Below are positions 17,296 through 25,634 of a stretch of 35,576 nucleotides of DNA, piece by piece. Made by a program: the position numbers and the translations under genes. Each line of letters starts with the position of its first letter. Position 1 is the first letter of the stretch. This stretch comes from an uncultured beta proteobacterium (GTDB lineage Bacteria; Pseudomonadota; Gammaproteobacteria; Burkholderiales; SG8-41). Location of the stretch: NCBI GenBank assembly GCA_903893565.1, contig CAITMU010000100.1, positions 1-35,576 on the forward strand, given 5' to 3'. Below the pieces are notes generated by a model that was given only the letters and a program-made list of their open reading frames with translations, was not told where the DNA came from and made no database searches.

Positions 17296-18237
17296 CTAGG
17301 GTTTTCTAACCACATAATCCACGGCCCCACCCCCATACTTTCTCTCCAATTGATCGCTGGGCAAGAACTGCGCTTCCAATGCGGCAATCTTGTCATACCC
17401 CATCAAATCGGTAATTTCCTCCATACCGTACAATAGATCGGGGCGATTATGAATGGTTCCGTTTTGCACATGATCTAGCATTAATTCCAACGCTTTGTGC
17501 ATGCCCATCAAAGCCGCTGAGGGCAACATACGGGCCATGGTCACGCGAGCAACCCCTAGCTCGGCCAGTCGTTTAACCGACATCATCGGCGTTGTAGGAC
17601 GTGCACGTATACCAAATCCGATATTGATACTCACAGGAACTCCTACCGCATCGATGAAACGTTTAATCTGATCCTCCGAATCCACCGCATCAGGAAACAC
17701 CATATCAGCACCCGCAGCCACATACATTTTCGCTCTTTCTAAGGCCTTGTCAAAACCCTCCACCGCAATGGCATCGGTGCGAGCATTGATAATAAAATCA
17801 GGGTCTTTTTTAGCCTTAACTGCCGCTTCTACTTTTTTGGCCATTTCTTTAGCGCTAATCAACTCTTTGCCTTGCATATGCCCACAACGCTTAGGACTTA
17901 ATTGATCCTCGATATTCATCCCAACCACGCCAGCTTCCTCAAAATATTGCACTGCATGATAGACCGTCACAGGATTGCCGTATCCAGTCTCAGCATCCGC
18001 CATGATAGGAATATCCACCGTGCGAGCAATATGGCGGCACGCTTCGACATTTTCCATCATGGTCAGTAAACCAATATCGGGTTGTCCGAGCCTTGCGTTA
18101 GAAAACCCACTACCACCGGTAGCCCCAGCCTTAAAGCCCATTTTCTGCACCATACGCGCACTTAATCCATCATAAACGCCAGGCGCTACCACGAGTCCTT
18201 GTTTCAATAGGGCTCGCATCTGGGCTGCTTTTGTCAT
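17296..18237 (-). CDS. Isocitrate lyase/PEP mutase superfamily enzyme
   Basis: The frame opens at a TTG (18249), but the ATG at 18237 has GAGG six bases upstream and gives a 313-aa protein of normal length. It is a (beta-alpha)8 C-C bond lyase. The metal-binding ADAETGYG is at about residues 80-87, Glu110-Asp111 in NIEDQ, and the catalytic-loop motif KRCGH at 116-120 has Cys118, as in methylisocitrate lyase (PrpB) and dimethylmalate lyase. The motif supports a lyase (2-methylisocitrate-like or oxaloacetate-like substrate) rather than a PEP mutase. No prpC/prpD neighbours occur; instead two Bug genes, an SDR and HMG-CoA lyase lie upstream, so a dedicated catabolic route is more likely than the methylcitrate cycle. 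Confidence 0.88.
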   Translation of the reverse strand: MTKAAQMRALLKQGLVVAPGVYDGLSARMVQKMGFKAGATGGSGFSNARLGQPDIGLLTMMENVEACRHIARTVDIPIMADAETGYGNPVTVYHAVQYFEEAGVVGMNIEDQLSPKRCGHMQGKELISAKEMAKKVEAAVKAKKDPDFIINARTDAIAVEGFDKALERAKMYVAAGADMVFPDAVDSEDQIKRFIDAVGVPVSINIGFGIRARPTTPMMSVKRLAELGVARVTMARMLPSAALMGMHKALELMLDHVQNGTIHNRPDLLYGMEEITDLMGYDKIAALEAQFLPSDQLERKYGGGAVDYVVRKP

Positions 18238-18311
18238 ATTCGTCCTCAAGGATTTTAAGTTACCAATTTTAAGTTTTCGGCCATTACCCTATCGATTGCT
18301 TATAGGGGGGG

Positions 18312-19298
18312 TTAAGTATTCGGTTTTACATTAGCGACACGAATGACTTGGCCTAAGGTTTGCATCTCGGTTTGTAAAAATTGCAGCAATTCTTCAGGCG
18401 TATTACCAATCCCCTGTGCGCCTTGTTGGAGTAATTTGCTAGAAACCGATTGAGACTTTAAAGCCTGAGAAGTCACTTCATAGAGTTTATTGATAATGGG
18501 TTTAGGGGTTTTAGCGGGGGCTAAGAGGGCGTACCACGTTGACGCACGAAAGCCGGGTAGCCCCGCGGCTTCTGCAACTGTCGGAATATCAGGGGCGATG
18601 GGAGAGCGTTGTGCACTGGTCAAGGCAAGCGCTCGCAATTGGCCCGAACGCACTCCGGGTAGAGCAGGCAGCGAACTCGTGCAAACCAGCTGAATTTGAC
18701 CACCGATCAAATCCACCAAAGCCTGACCCGCCCCTTTATACGGCACATGAATGAGTTTGATCCCTGTTTTAAAACTTAATAATTCAATCGCCAAATGACC
18801 GCTCGTCCCCTGTCCGGCTGAGCCATAGGTGATCTGAGCCGGTTTTGACTTTGCTAAGGCAATCAGATCCGTTAATTGATGCAGTCCTTGAGAGGCCGGG
18901 ACGACAAATACTAAGGGAGAGTCAACCGCCAGCGTGATCGGCGAAAAATCTTTAATCGCATCGTAGGGCATTTTATTTAATAACCCAGGATTGATCACAT
19001 GGGCGTTAGCCACCATCACTAAGGTATGGCCATCGGGAGCGGAATGGGCGGCCAGATCGGTTCCTAACACACTGCCTGCACCGGGTCGAACGTCCACGAC
19101 CACGGATTGACCCAGGCCTTCGGTCAGTTTGTTAGAAATCAAACGGGCGACAATATCGGCTGCGCCTCCAGTGGCAAAGGGGACGATTAAGCGAATCGGG
19201 CGCTGAGGGTAATCATCGCGAGCCCCTGCCAGCGCAGAAAAGCCCCAAAGCAGACCGATCCAACCAGTCCAGCTACCGCCTTGTCGTTTATGGCTCAT
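18312..19298 (-). CDS. Bug-family tripartite tricarboxylate transporter receptor
   Basis: The frame runs back to 19397, but that part lies inside the upstream selenoprotein gene. The ATG at 19298 yields MSHKRQ, a Trp/Leu-rich signal segment (SWTGWIGLLWGFSALAGA) and the mature start DDYPQRPIRLIVPFATGGAADIV (328 aa in all). This start overlaps the end of the upstream gene by 11 nt, consistent with translational coupling. Further landmarks are DVRPGAGSVLGTDLAA, QITYGSAGQGTSGHLAIELL, VPYKGAGQALVDLIGGQ and DIPTVAEAAGLPGF. It is followed by the lyase gene after 74 bp. Ligand unknown. Confidence 0.9.
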   Translation of the reverse strand: MSHKRQGGSWTGWIGLLWGFSALAGARDDYPQRPIRLIVPFATGGAADIVARLISNKLTEGLGQSVVVDVRPGAGSVLGTDLAAHSAPDGHTLVMVANAHVINPGLLNKMPYDAIKDFSPITLAVDSPLVFVVPASQGLHQLTDLIALAKSKPAQITYGSAGQGTSGHLAIELLSFKTGIKLIHVPYKGAGQALVDLIGGQIQLVCTSSLPALPGVRSGQLRALALTSAQRSPIAPDIPTVAEAAGLPGFRASTWYALLAPAKTPKPIINKLYEVTSQALKSQSVSSKLLQQGAQGIGNTPEELLQFLQTEMQTLGQVIRVANVKPNT

Positions 19299-20928
19299 GT
19301 CGTGACACCGATTCATGAAAGGTAATCGCTTTGGTAACCGAACGCGTATGTGCAGAAACGGGTAAAAAAACAGAGTGTGAACCCGTGCCACCGGCAACCA
19401 CTAGACTGATGTCTTCAGGCTTTTCTGAGATAGGAATGAGGGTATTTTCGTTAATAGGTCCGAGCTCCCCACGCCGACCATTGACCAATCGGTCAAATTC
19501 ATTACCCTTGGACCGACCAGCCAGCATTTTTGATGACTCCCACAGTCGCTGTCGTACTTGAGCCTTATCCCATCCTTCGCGATGAAAGAGATTGGCGTGT
19601 TGGGGTGAGAGCACCACAAAAGGCGCTCCACCATAGATGTAGTCACTACTGGCAGGATACTGCATAGTGTCTGCAATCATAGCGATCACCTCCTCCCCTT
19701 TTTTAGCCGTCATGTTCATACTCCACGTGCCCAGAGCGCCCACCACCGTCACCGTGCTCTCATCGCGACTAAAACCCCGCTCGACATGCAGAGGGTCCCA
19801 AGGACTGGCGGCCTCATTTTCTGCCCAGCAAAAGCTATATTTAGCGGGTTGTCCCTGGGTAGCTCGGTCCATTTCACCGGGCCAGGCGCCTCCAATATTT
19901 AAAAGAATTAAACGTAAAGCTCGACCCAAAGTGGCATTCGCCCAATGCCCCGGTCCCATACATCCAGAACCACTGTTGACCTCCAACCAGTGGGCTGCTG
20001 GGCCATTAATGATTAAGCCCACCGCTGAAGGATTGGTGGTGGCCTGTATGGCTTGAAGATGAAAGGCTGGGGTAGTAACGGCTTCAGTCGCCGCAATGAG
20101 AACGGGCAGATATTCCGGGTAGCAACCTGCCATTACCGCTTGGATGGCGATGTATTCCACCGTCGCCACCCCCATCGCGGGGGCCACCGTTGCCACAATG
20201 TGATCGGGGGCAAGAGGCGTGTGCCGTAACATATGTTTGACCGCCTCTACACTCGGCGGGGCAATGAGTTGTCCGTCGGCCCAACGTTTTTTTATAAAGA
20301 GTCGGTTAATCTGTTCCAGATCATTGTCTACTTCAAACGACAAAGCCCGAGGGGCAGCCATTGGTGTAGAAGGGGCCTGCTCCGACTGTTGTTCATTTTT
20401 CTCGCATAAAGCTTGGGCAATGTCTTCAACACACCGGTTGGCAATTTCTCGCAACTCCTCCCGAGATCGAGTGCCAAAAGGATGAGGGATTTGCACAATC
20501 GGCATATGAGGCACCCCTAAGGCTTTTTGTTGGGCTCGCCCCAGTCCTAGAAAACTCGTCGAACACACGGTTAGTGCTAATTTACCTCTTTTGACCACTT
20601 CCACACTGTCATGGATACTCCATGACGTGCAAGAACCTCAGTCACCCGATCCGGTGATGACCGCATCGGCTTTAGAAACCATCTCCTCAATCAGCGCGAC
20701 CGATGCCCCTTGAGAGGCGCTTCGCTTGCGTTGACGCAAAATGGCCTTAACACCATAACGCTCGGTTAACAGTATCGATAAATCATCCACTAACAGTTCA
20801 AAATTAGGTTTTGAATTATCGATAAAACCAATCACCTTACCTTGTAATTGGCCTAGTCCCTGTGGGTTTGCATTGGGTGCGGTCAAACACGGGGCTATGG
20901 GCTCATATACCGACAAGCGTTGCGTCAT
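19288..20928 (-). CDS. UGSC-family selenoprotein (in-frame TGA = Sec) fused to a large C-terminal domain
   Basis: Conventional calling splits this gene in two at TGA 20638-20640. The two halves are in the same frame, and read-through gives GSGD-Sec-GSC-TSWS: the UGSC motif, with Sec97 and Cys100 (546 aa from the ATG at 20928; AGGAG five bases upstream favours this over the ATG at 20931). The UGSC (seleno)protein family is known from genome and metagenome selenoproteome surveys; its function is not established. Residues 1-175 form the redox domain (FIDNSKPNFELLVDDL near 35-50, IPHPFG at 147-152). A polar linker (about 175-192) leads to a domain of about 350 aa that I do not recognise, with GSGCMGPG (320-327) and CWAENEAASPWDP. 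A hairpin just after the TGA fits a bacterial SECIS. It lies 80 bp after one Bug gene and overlaps the next by 11 nt. The alternative is a nonsense-interrupted pseudogene, but the exact motif argues against it. Confidence 0.88.
20608..20626 (-). promoter_or_regulatory. Candidate bacterial SECIS hairpin
   Basis: Eleven bases after the TGA (minus strand) is a perfect 8-bp stem (20619-20626 with 20608-20615) closed by the 3-nt loop GTA. It can be extended by three more pairs (20627-20629 with 20604-20606) past one bulged A at 20607. The apical loop starts 20 nt after the TGA and has G in its first position, matching what is known of bacterial SECIS elements (loop about 16-37 nt downstream, a G among the first two loop bases). 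Confidence 0.72.
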
Positions 20929-21008
20929 CATGACTCCTAAAAATATGTTTTTTTCAGTCTATTTGTTAAAAATGAATAGCGATTGTCATTGCTATTGGAC
21001 AAGCAAAT

Positions 21009-22043
21009 TTATTCAGGTTGAATCCCCGCTTCCTTCAATATTTTAGGCCAACGTATGAGTTCCTGGCGGGCAAATCGATCGAACTCTTCGGCTGAACTGG
21101 CAATGATGTCAAAGCTCTGCCCTTCTAAATTAGCCTTGACCTCTGGCAAATGCAATGTACGAATCACCTCAGCGGAGAGTTTATCGACAATGACTTTAGG
21201 TGTCTTTGCTGGTAATAAAACCCCATAACAAGTATTGACATCAAAACTGGGGAAACCATTTTCAGCGACTGTGGGTACATCGGGAATTAAAGGCAGGCGA
21301 TGAATCGAAGAAACACCGAGGGCAAAGACACGCCCCGTTTTCACGTGTTGAATCATAGTATGCGGTGCTGCAAACATAAATTGCACCTGACCGGCAATAA
21401 TTGCTGCATTGGACAAGCCCGCACCTTTATAGGGCACATGAATAACCGGCATACCTGTCATATGCTTTAAAATTTCAGCGGCCAAATAACTCACCGAACC
21501 GATACCAGAAGAGGCATACGTTAGGGTATTGGGATTTTTTTTGGTCATTGCAATGAGTTCTTTTTGCGATCTTGCCCCCGTGGAGGCATGACTCACCAGC
21601 ACCAGCGGAGAACAAGCGACCAGCGAGACTCGCTCAAAATCACGCAAGGTATCGTAGGGCAGTTTTTTATAAAGACTGGGGTTAAGGGTATAGCCTCCGG
21701 CCACCATCAACACGGTATACCCATCGGGGGCTGAACGAGCCACAATTTCTGAGCCAATCAGTCCACCGGCACCCGCCCGATTATCGATGATGATCGATTT
21801 TCCCCAATGCTCTGTCATTCGGGGCACCATCGCTCGGGCCAAGGCATCGATACCACCGCCGGGCGAGGAAGGCACCACCAAGCGAATAGGTTTTTGAGGA
21901 TAATCAGACTTCAAGGATTGACTATTCACCTCAGCGAGGACCATGGGAGAAAAAAACCACAATAGGGCAAAAGTCCATCCCAGTGCGATCCCGAAGGGGT
22001 TGTTTTGTCGTATCACAAATATTAACGATTTAATTTTTTTCAT
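21009..22043 (-). CDS. Bug-family tripartite tricarboxylate transporter receptor
   Basis: This 344-aa receptor starts at the ATG at 22043, with AGGA five bases upstream and 14 bp after the SDR stop. The signal region includes a hydrophobic core (IALGWTFALLWFFSPMVLAEV, about 19-39). The mature fold shows YPQKPIRLVVPSSPGGGIDALARAM, DNRAGAGGLIGSEIVARSAPDGYT, LTYASSGIGSVSYLAAEIL, VPYKGAGLSNAAIIAGQVQ and DVPTVAENGFPSF. Position between the SDR and the UGSC selenoprotein gene (80 bp to its start) places it inside the large minus-strand operon. It probably captures the carboxylate degraded by the neighbouring enzymes, or acts as a sensor, since no TctAB is encoded nearby. Confidence 0.92.
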   Translation of the reverse strand: MKKIKSLIFVIRQNNPFGIALGWTFALLWFFSPMVLAEVNSQSLKSDYPQKPIRLVVPSSPGGGIDALARAMVPRMTEHWGKSIIIDNRAGAGGLIGSEIVARSAPDGYTVLMVAGGYTLNPSLYKKLPYDTLRDFERVSLVACSPLVLVSHASTGARSQKELIAMTKKNPNTLTYASSGIGSVSYLAAEILKHMTGMPVIHVPYKGAGLSNAAIIAGQVQFMFAAPHTMIQHVKTGRVFALGVSSIHRLPLIPDVPTVAENGFPSFDVNTCYGVLLPAKTPKVIVDKLSAEVIRTLHLPEVKANLEGQSFDIIASSAEEFDRFARQELIRWPKILKEAGIQPE

Positions 22044-22057
22044 GTAATTCCTAAAGG

Positions 22058-22810
22058 TCAGTCTTCGTAGCAGCCATGGGTGGTGGCCGTACGGCCGCCA
22101 TCCACCACCACATGGGTCCCATTTACGTAAGAGGACAAGTCACTCGCCAAAAAAAGGGCCACTCGAGCCACATCCAAAGCGGTCCCCATACGTTTCATTG
22201 GTGTGACTGCCATTCGTGCATGATCTCGAGTGCTAAGAGGGGCTTCAGGGGCACGAATTCCTCCGGTAGAAATGGCGTTGACTCGTATGCCATATGGGCC
22301 CAAATCATGGGCCATAACATGGGTTAGAGGTAATACCCCACCCTTGGCGGCTGAGTAGGCTGCAATAGAGGGGTTACCTAAAAAAGCATCTATCGACGCA
22401 TGATTAATAATACAGGCCCCCGAAGACTTTTTAAGCAATGGCAAAAAATATTGCGAACTTAAAAATACCGAGGTCAGATTACGTCCCAACATTTCCGTCC
22501 ACGTCGATTCACTGGTATTTTCAAAAGTAGACTTCACGGCCAGACCCGCCACATTGAATAGAACATCAACCTGCGAAAATAAAGACTCGCAAACCTCAAC
22601 GGCCAATGGTAATTCGTTAGATCGCGTGAGGTTAACATGACAATAAGAAAATCGATGACCATTGAGCTCACAAAAACGCGCCTGTTGCCGATCCTCTCGA
22701 TCATCTATTAATAGCACTCGGGCGCCTTCGCGCATGAACAATACGGCGGCAGCCTCGCCGATACCGTAGGCATCTCCAGCAATCACTGCCACTTTATCTT
22801 TCAATAACAT
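22058..22810 (-). CDS. SDR-family oxidoreductase
   Basis: This classical short-chain dehydrogenase/reductase is 250 aa from the ATG at 22810 (a TTG one codon earlier is less likely). The cofactor loop reads AGDAYGIG (11-18) in place of the usual TGxxxGIG. The NNAG motif is NVAG (86-89), and the catalytic Asn111, Ser139, Tyr152 and Lys156 (YSAAKGG) are all present. The C terminus has the NGTHVVVDGG stretch. Acidic residues after strand 2 (LLIDDRED) suggest NAD(H) preference. Substrate unknown. It lies 77 bp downstream of HMG-CoA lyase and 14 bp upstream of a Bug gene, so it is probably a dehydrogenase step of the same pathway. Confidence 0.9.
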   Translation of the reverse strand: MLLKDKVAVIAGDAYGIGEAAAVLFMREGARVLLIDDREDRQQARFCELNGHRFSYCHVNLTRSNELPLAVEVCESLFSQVDVLFNVAGLAVKSTFENTSESTWTEMLGRNLTSVFLSSQYFLPLLKKSSGACIINHASIDAFLGNPSIAAYSAAKGGVLPLTHVMAHDLGPYGIRVNAISTGGIRAPEAPLSTRDHARMAVTPMKRMGTALDVARVALFLASDLSSYVNGTHVVVDGGRTATTHGCYED

Positions 22811-22887
22811 CAAATCTTCTTTACGGTATTAGCAGTGAAAATTTCAAGGCAAGTGAAATGAAGTCGGATTAAGGACATAATAAAAAT

Positions 22888-23850
22888 TTATTGCGCACGC
22901 AGTTTATGACGTAACGCGCTTAAGCTGCCGCCTTTCATTAACGATCCTGGCAACGGGTGACCTACAATATCCTCAGCCAAACGAGCCGCACGCATTAAAA
23001 GCTCTAAGTCCACGCCGGTTTCAATCCCCATTTCATCACACATAAATACGAGATCTTCCGTGCATACATTACCGGCCGCTCCTTGGTGCGCTGCAAATGG
23101 ACATCCTCCTAGCCCTGCCACACAGGCATCATAAATAGAGACCCCCATTTGTAGACCCGCATAAGCCAGGGCAATGGCCATACCGCGGGTATCATGTAAG
23201 TGCAATGCCAAACGCTGCTCGGGGTATTTATCGCGCACAGCGCCCACCACACGTTGCAAAGACAATGGGGTGGCCCAAGCCATGGTATCGGCAAGACTCA
23301 AGGTCTTGATGGTGAGATTGTTTTCCTGCGCGAGGTCTAAAATCTGCTGCACCGTGCTTAGCACTCGTTCAATACTAATATCTCCCTCAAAATTACACCC
23401 AAAGGCGGCCATGATCGAACCGCGGTCCACGTTCACTTGGTGGCGTTGGTAAAGATCAATCATCCCTTGTTGGGCCTCGTAATTTTGCTTGAAGCTTCGC
23501 TTCTGATTGCGTTGCAAGAATGCTTCAGAGGCGGTGAGCGAGATCGAGCCTGTAATATCGAACCGGCCCGTCAAGAGCGCTCGTTCCAAACCCTTTTCAT
23601 TCAAGGACAAAGCCTCATAGCGCACCCCTGGCTTTTTATTAAAGCCTTTGGCCACTTCGTCAGCATCAGCCATTCCCGGAACATTTTTAGCCGGAACAAA
23701 AGAACAGACCTGAATTTGCTTTAAACCCGTTTCGGTCAAAGCGTCCACCAGTTCAATTTTACGGGCCGTCGCAATAGGGCCCTTTTCAAATTGAAATCCT
23801 TCCCGAGGGCCTTGCTCATAAAGGTGCACACTTTTAGGTAAATCGCTCAT
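22888..23850 (-). CDS. Hydroxymethylglutaryl-CoA lyase-family enzyme
   Basis: This 320-aa TIM-barrel lyase has the HMG-CoA lyase features. The substrate Arg16 is in EQGPREGFQ (the family's GPRDG, with Glu replacing Asp), metal ligands His217 and His219 are in LHLHDTRG, and catalytic Cys250 lies in GLGGCPFA with Asn261 after it. Such enzymes cleave HMG-CoA or related 3-hydroxy-3-methyl acyl-CoAs to acetyl-CoA and an oxo-acid (leucine, terpenoid or itaconate/citramalyl-type catabolism). It is the first gene of the minus-strand cluster, with about 700 bp of non-coding DNA upstream. The Asp-to-Glu change at the metal site suggests a subfamily rather than canonical MvaB. Confidence 0.9.
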   Translation of the reverse strand: MSDLPKSVHLYEQGPREGFQFEKGPIATARKIELVDALTETGLKQIQVCSFVPAKNVPGMADADEVAKGFNKKPGVRYEALSLNEKGLERALLTGRFDITGSISLTASEAFLQRNQKRSFKQNYEAQQGMIDLYQRHQVNVDRGSIMAAFGCNFEGDISIERVLSTVQQILDLAQENNLTIKTLSLADTMAWATPLSLQRVVGAVRDKYPEQRLALHLHDTRGMAIALAYAGLQMGVSIYDACVAGLGGCPFAAHQGAAGNVCTEDLVFMCDEMGIETGVDLELLMRAARLAEDIVGHPLPGSLMKGGSLSALRHKLRAQ

Positions 23851-24547
23851 GACTCAGACTCTCTTTGTAAGTAAATGTAACCAACAATAAATGAGGCTTT
23901 CAATGAAAGCTTCAACACGACCCTCGATAGAAGAAGGGTTTGCGTTCAGTAAATATCTATTTGAAACAGCAGCCTACCCTATGTAGGGCGATACATCACA
24001 GCCAGAACAGGAGCAAGATCCTCATCCCCCATCATTTTGTTATTTTTATAAAAAATACGCCCATGCCTGGCCAGAGACCTGGTCCTTTCATTGTCCCTTC
24101 TAGCCCCATGATCTTAAAGACAAAACGCTCAGTCTAGACACTGATCCCTAAGGGGTCAAGTGCTCGCTTTAATCCAGCCTGTATCCCGATCCGGCATCTC
24201 GCAAGGCCCATCGACCCACAGCAAAGATAGCTCAGTCACTAAAAAGCGAATAACGAAGCAGCCTACGCAGAAAAAAAAGAAATTTATAAATTTAATATCA
24301 AAGTGTGTCAACCATAAAATAATTGATCCGTTGATAGTCAACTATGAGCATTGAAAAAGTAGAGGGCGTTAAACACCCATTCACTTAAAGTAGGCACCAG
24401 ATAAGGCCCAGTTATTTATTATTTTCATTGTATAAAGTTTAATGATTTTTAGCCGATTAGTAGTAATGAACTGTATTTTTAGAACCGATTTTTTAACCTT
24501 ACTCTTTACCCATTAAAACCCTCTTAATTCGACAAAGGAATGTCAAC
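23851..24547. other. Divergent intergenic region, no gene seen
   Basis: About 700 bp lie between the divergent HMG-CoA lyase and EXORDIUM-like genes. Short frames of 60-65 codons exist on both strands but have no start signals or family resemblance. A small perfect palindrome (CCCTA-TG-TAGGG) occurs near 23977-23988. The left half is more GC-rich than the right half (24260 onward), which is AT-rich and presumably holds the promoter of the EXORDIUM-like gene. Confidence 0.4.
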
Positions 24548-25615
24548 ATGCGTCGTCTTTTATTTGCCCTTGGATTAGTGTTTATTTTCGGATCAACTTT
24601 TGCCGAAGAACGCCGTGTATTTAAAGAACCTGAAAACGATTCCCAGGGTTCGATTAAGCAAAAAACGCATCATCGTTTGCAAAGTGGCACCCCGTCCGAG
24701 CTCATTCCTCCTTGGCTAAAAAAGGGGACCCCGGGTTCCGTTGCTCCACAACCAACCGCTGGCAGCACGGGTTCCACAACCCCCATCACCAATCATGGTG
24801 GTACGGTCATGAATGGGGTTAATACAATTTATCTCATTTGGTATGGTAACTGGGCACAAACCAATAATAGTGACACGGCTGCAGGTCAAAAAATTATTAG
24901 AGATCTCATTTACGGCTTAGCCTCTGTCTCCTCGACCAATACCTATAGCGCCATCACCACAGGCACCCAAAAGATGGGCTACTACACCTCCGCATCCGGC
25001 ACCGTTTCTCAGATCTCCTCGATGAAACAAGCCGAATACGCAGACAATTACACTCAAGGTAAGAGCCTCACTGATGCCTCGATTTTGAAAATCGTTAAAA
25101 ATGCTATCGCCAATGGCTTGGGCGCTGTGGGGGGGAAAGCCACTCCTAACCCGGATGCGATCTACCTTGTTTTAACCTCTTCGGACGTTAAAGAGACTTC
25201 TGGCTTTTGTTCCAAATTTTGCGGCTGGCACACCTACTCCACTTTCTATAGCGCCACCGCTCCCATTAAATACGTGTTTGCTGGAAACACTAACCAATGC
25301 TTAGGCTCCTGTGCGGCACAAACGCTCTCCCCTAATGGCAATCCGGGTGTTGACGGTATGGCTTCGGTCATAGCACACGAGCTGATGGAAACGGTTTCCG
25401 ATCCCTTATTAAATGCTTGGTATGACAGTTCAGGCTCCGAAAATGCTGACAAATGTGGCTGGACTTTTGGGAGCTCACAGACCAAAATGAGCACCGGAGC
25501 TTATTACAATGTGACGCTTCCCGCTTTAAGTCAAAGTACACGCAATTTCCACTTGCAACGTGCTCTGGCAGCAGGCGACTCGAAGTGCTACATCAATGCC
25601 GCTGGCGGCCAATAA
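24548..25615 (+). CDS. Secreted EXORDIUM/PHI-1-like protein
   Basis: This 355-aa protein has a signal peptide (residues 1-19, ending GSTFA) and a Pro/Thr/Gly-rich linker to about residue 85. The rest is a domain closely resembling plant EXORDIUM/phosphate-induced protein 1 (Phi_1). Landmarks are NTIYLIWYGNW (92-102), IYLVLTSSDV (205-214), FCSKFCGWH (220-228), the CLGSC pair (251-255), GVDGMASVIAHELMETVSDPLLNAWY (267-292) and a C-terminal KCYIN. Plant members are cell-wall proteins promoting growth under low carbon; bacterial roles are undefined. The HELME sequence recalls a zincin fragment but lacks the second His of HExxH. AAGGAA seven bases before the ATG supports the start. A SnoaL-like gene follows by 19 bp. 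Confidence 0.85.
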   Translation: MRRLLFALGLVFIFGSTFAEERRVFKEPENDSQGSIKQKTHHRLQSGTPSELIPPWLKKGTPGSVAPQPTAGSTGSTTPITNHGGTVMNGVNTIYLIWYGNWAQTNNSDTAAGQKIIRDLIYGLASVSSTNTYSAITTGTQKMGYYTSASGTVSQISSMKQAEYADNYTQGKSLTDASILKIVKNAIANGLGAVGGKATPNPDAIYLVLTSSDVKETSGFCSKFCGWHTYSTFYSATAPIKYVFAGNTNQCLGSCAAQTLSPNGNPGVDGMASVIAHELMETVSDPLLNAWYDSSGSENADKCGWTFGSSQTKMSTGAYYNVTLPALSQSTRNFHLQRALAAGDSKCYINAAGGQ

Positions 25616-25634
25616 TTCACACCCATTGCGACTC

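Noticed and set aside
17296..18237. Calling the lyase PrpB of the methylcitrate cycle
   Set aside because: The KRCGH motif fits, but no prpC, prpD or acnD gene is nearby and the operon context is different.
19401..19676. 91-codon frame inside the selenoprotein gene on the same strand
   Set aside because: It is out of frame with the long conserved protein and has no ribosome site: a shadow of the real gene.
20602..20604. GTG as an independent start for the second half of the UGSC gene
   Set aside because: No ribosome site precedes it, and the sequence between the TGA and this GTG (GSCTSWSIHDS) is clearly part of the conserved domain.
24156..24354. Opposing 61-64 codon frames in the 700-bp gap
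   Set aside because: They mirror each other, lack start signals and look like no family; the AT-rich half is better explained as a promoter region.
25375..25398. HELME in the EXORDIUM-like protein as a zincin active site
   Set aside because: HExxH requires a second His; here the fifth position is Glu, so protease activity cannot be claimed.
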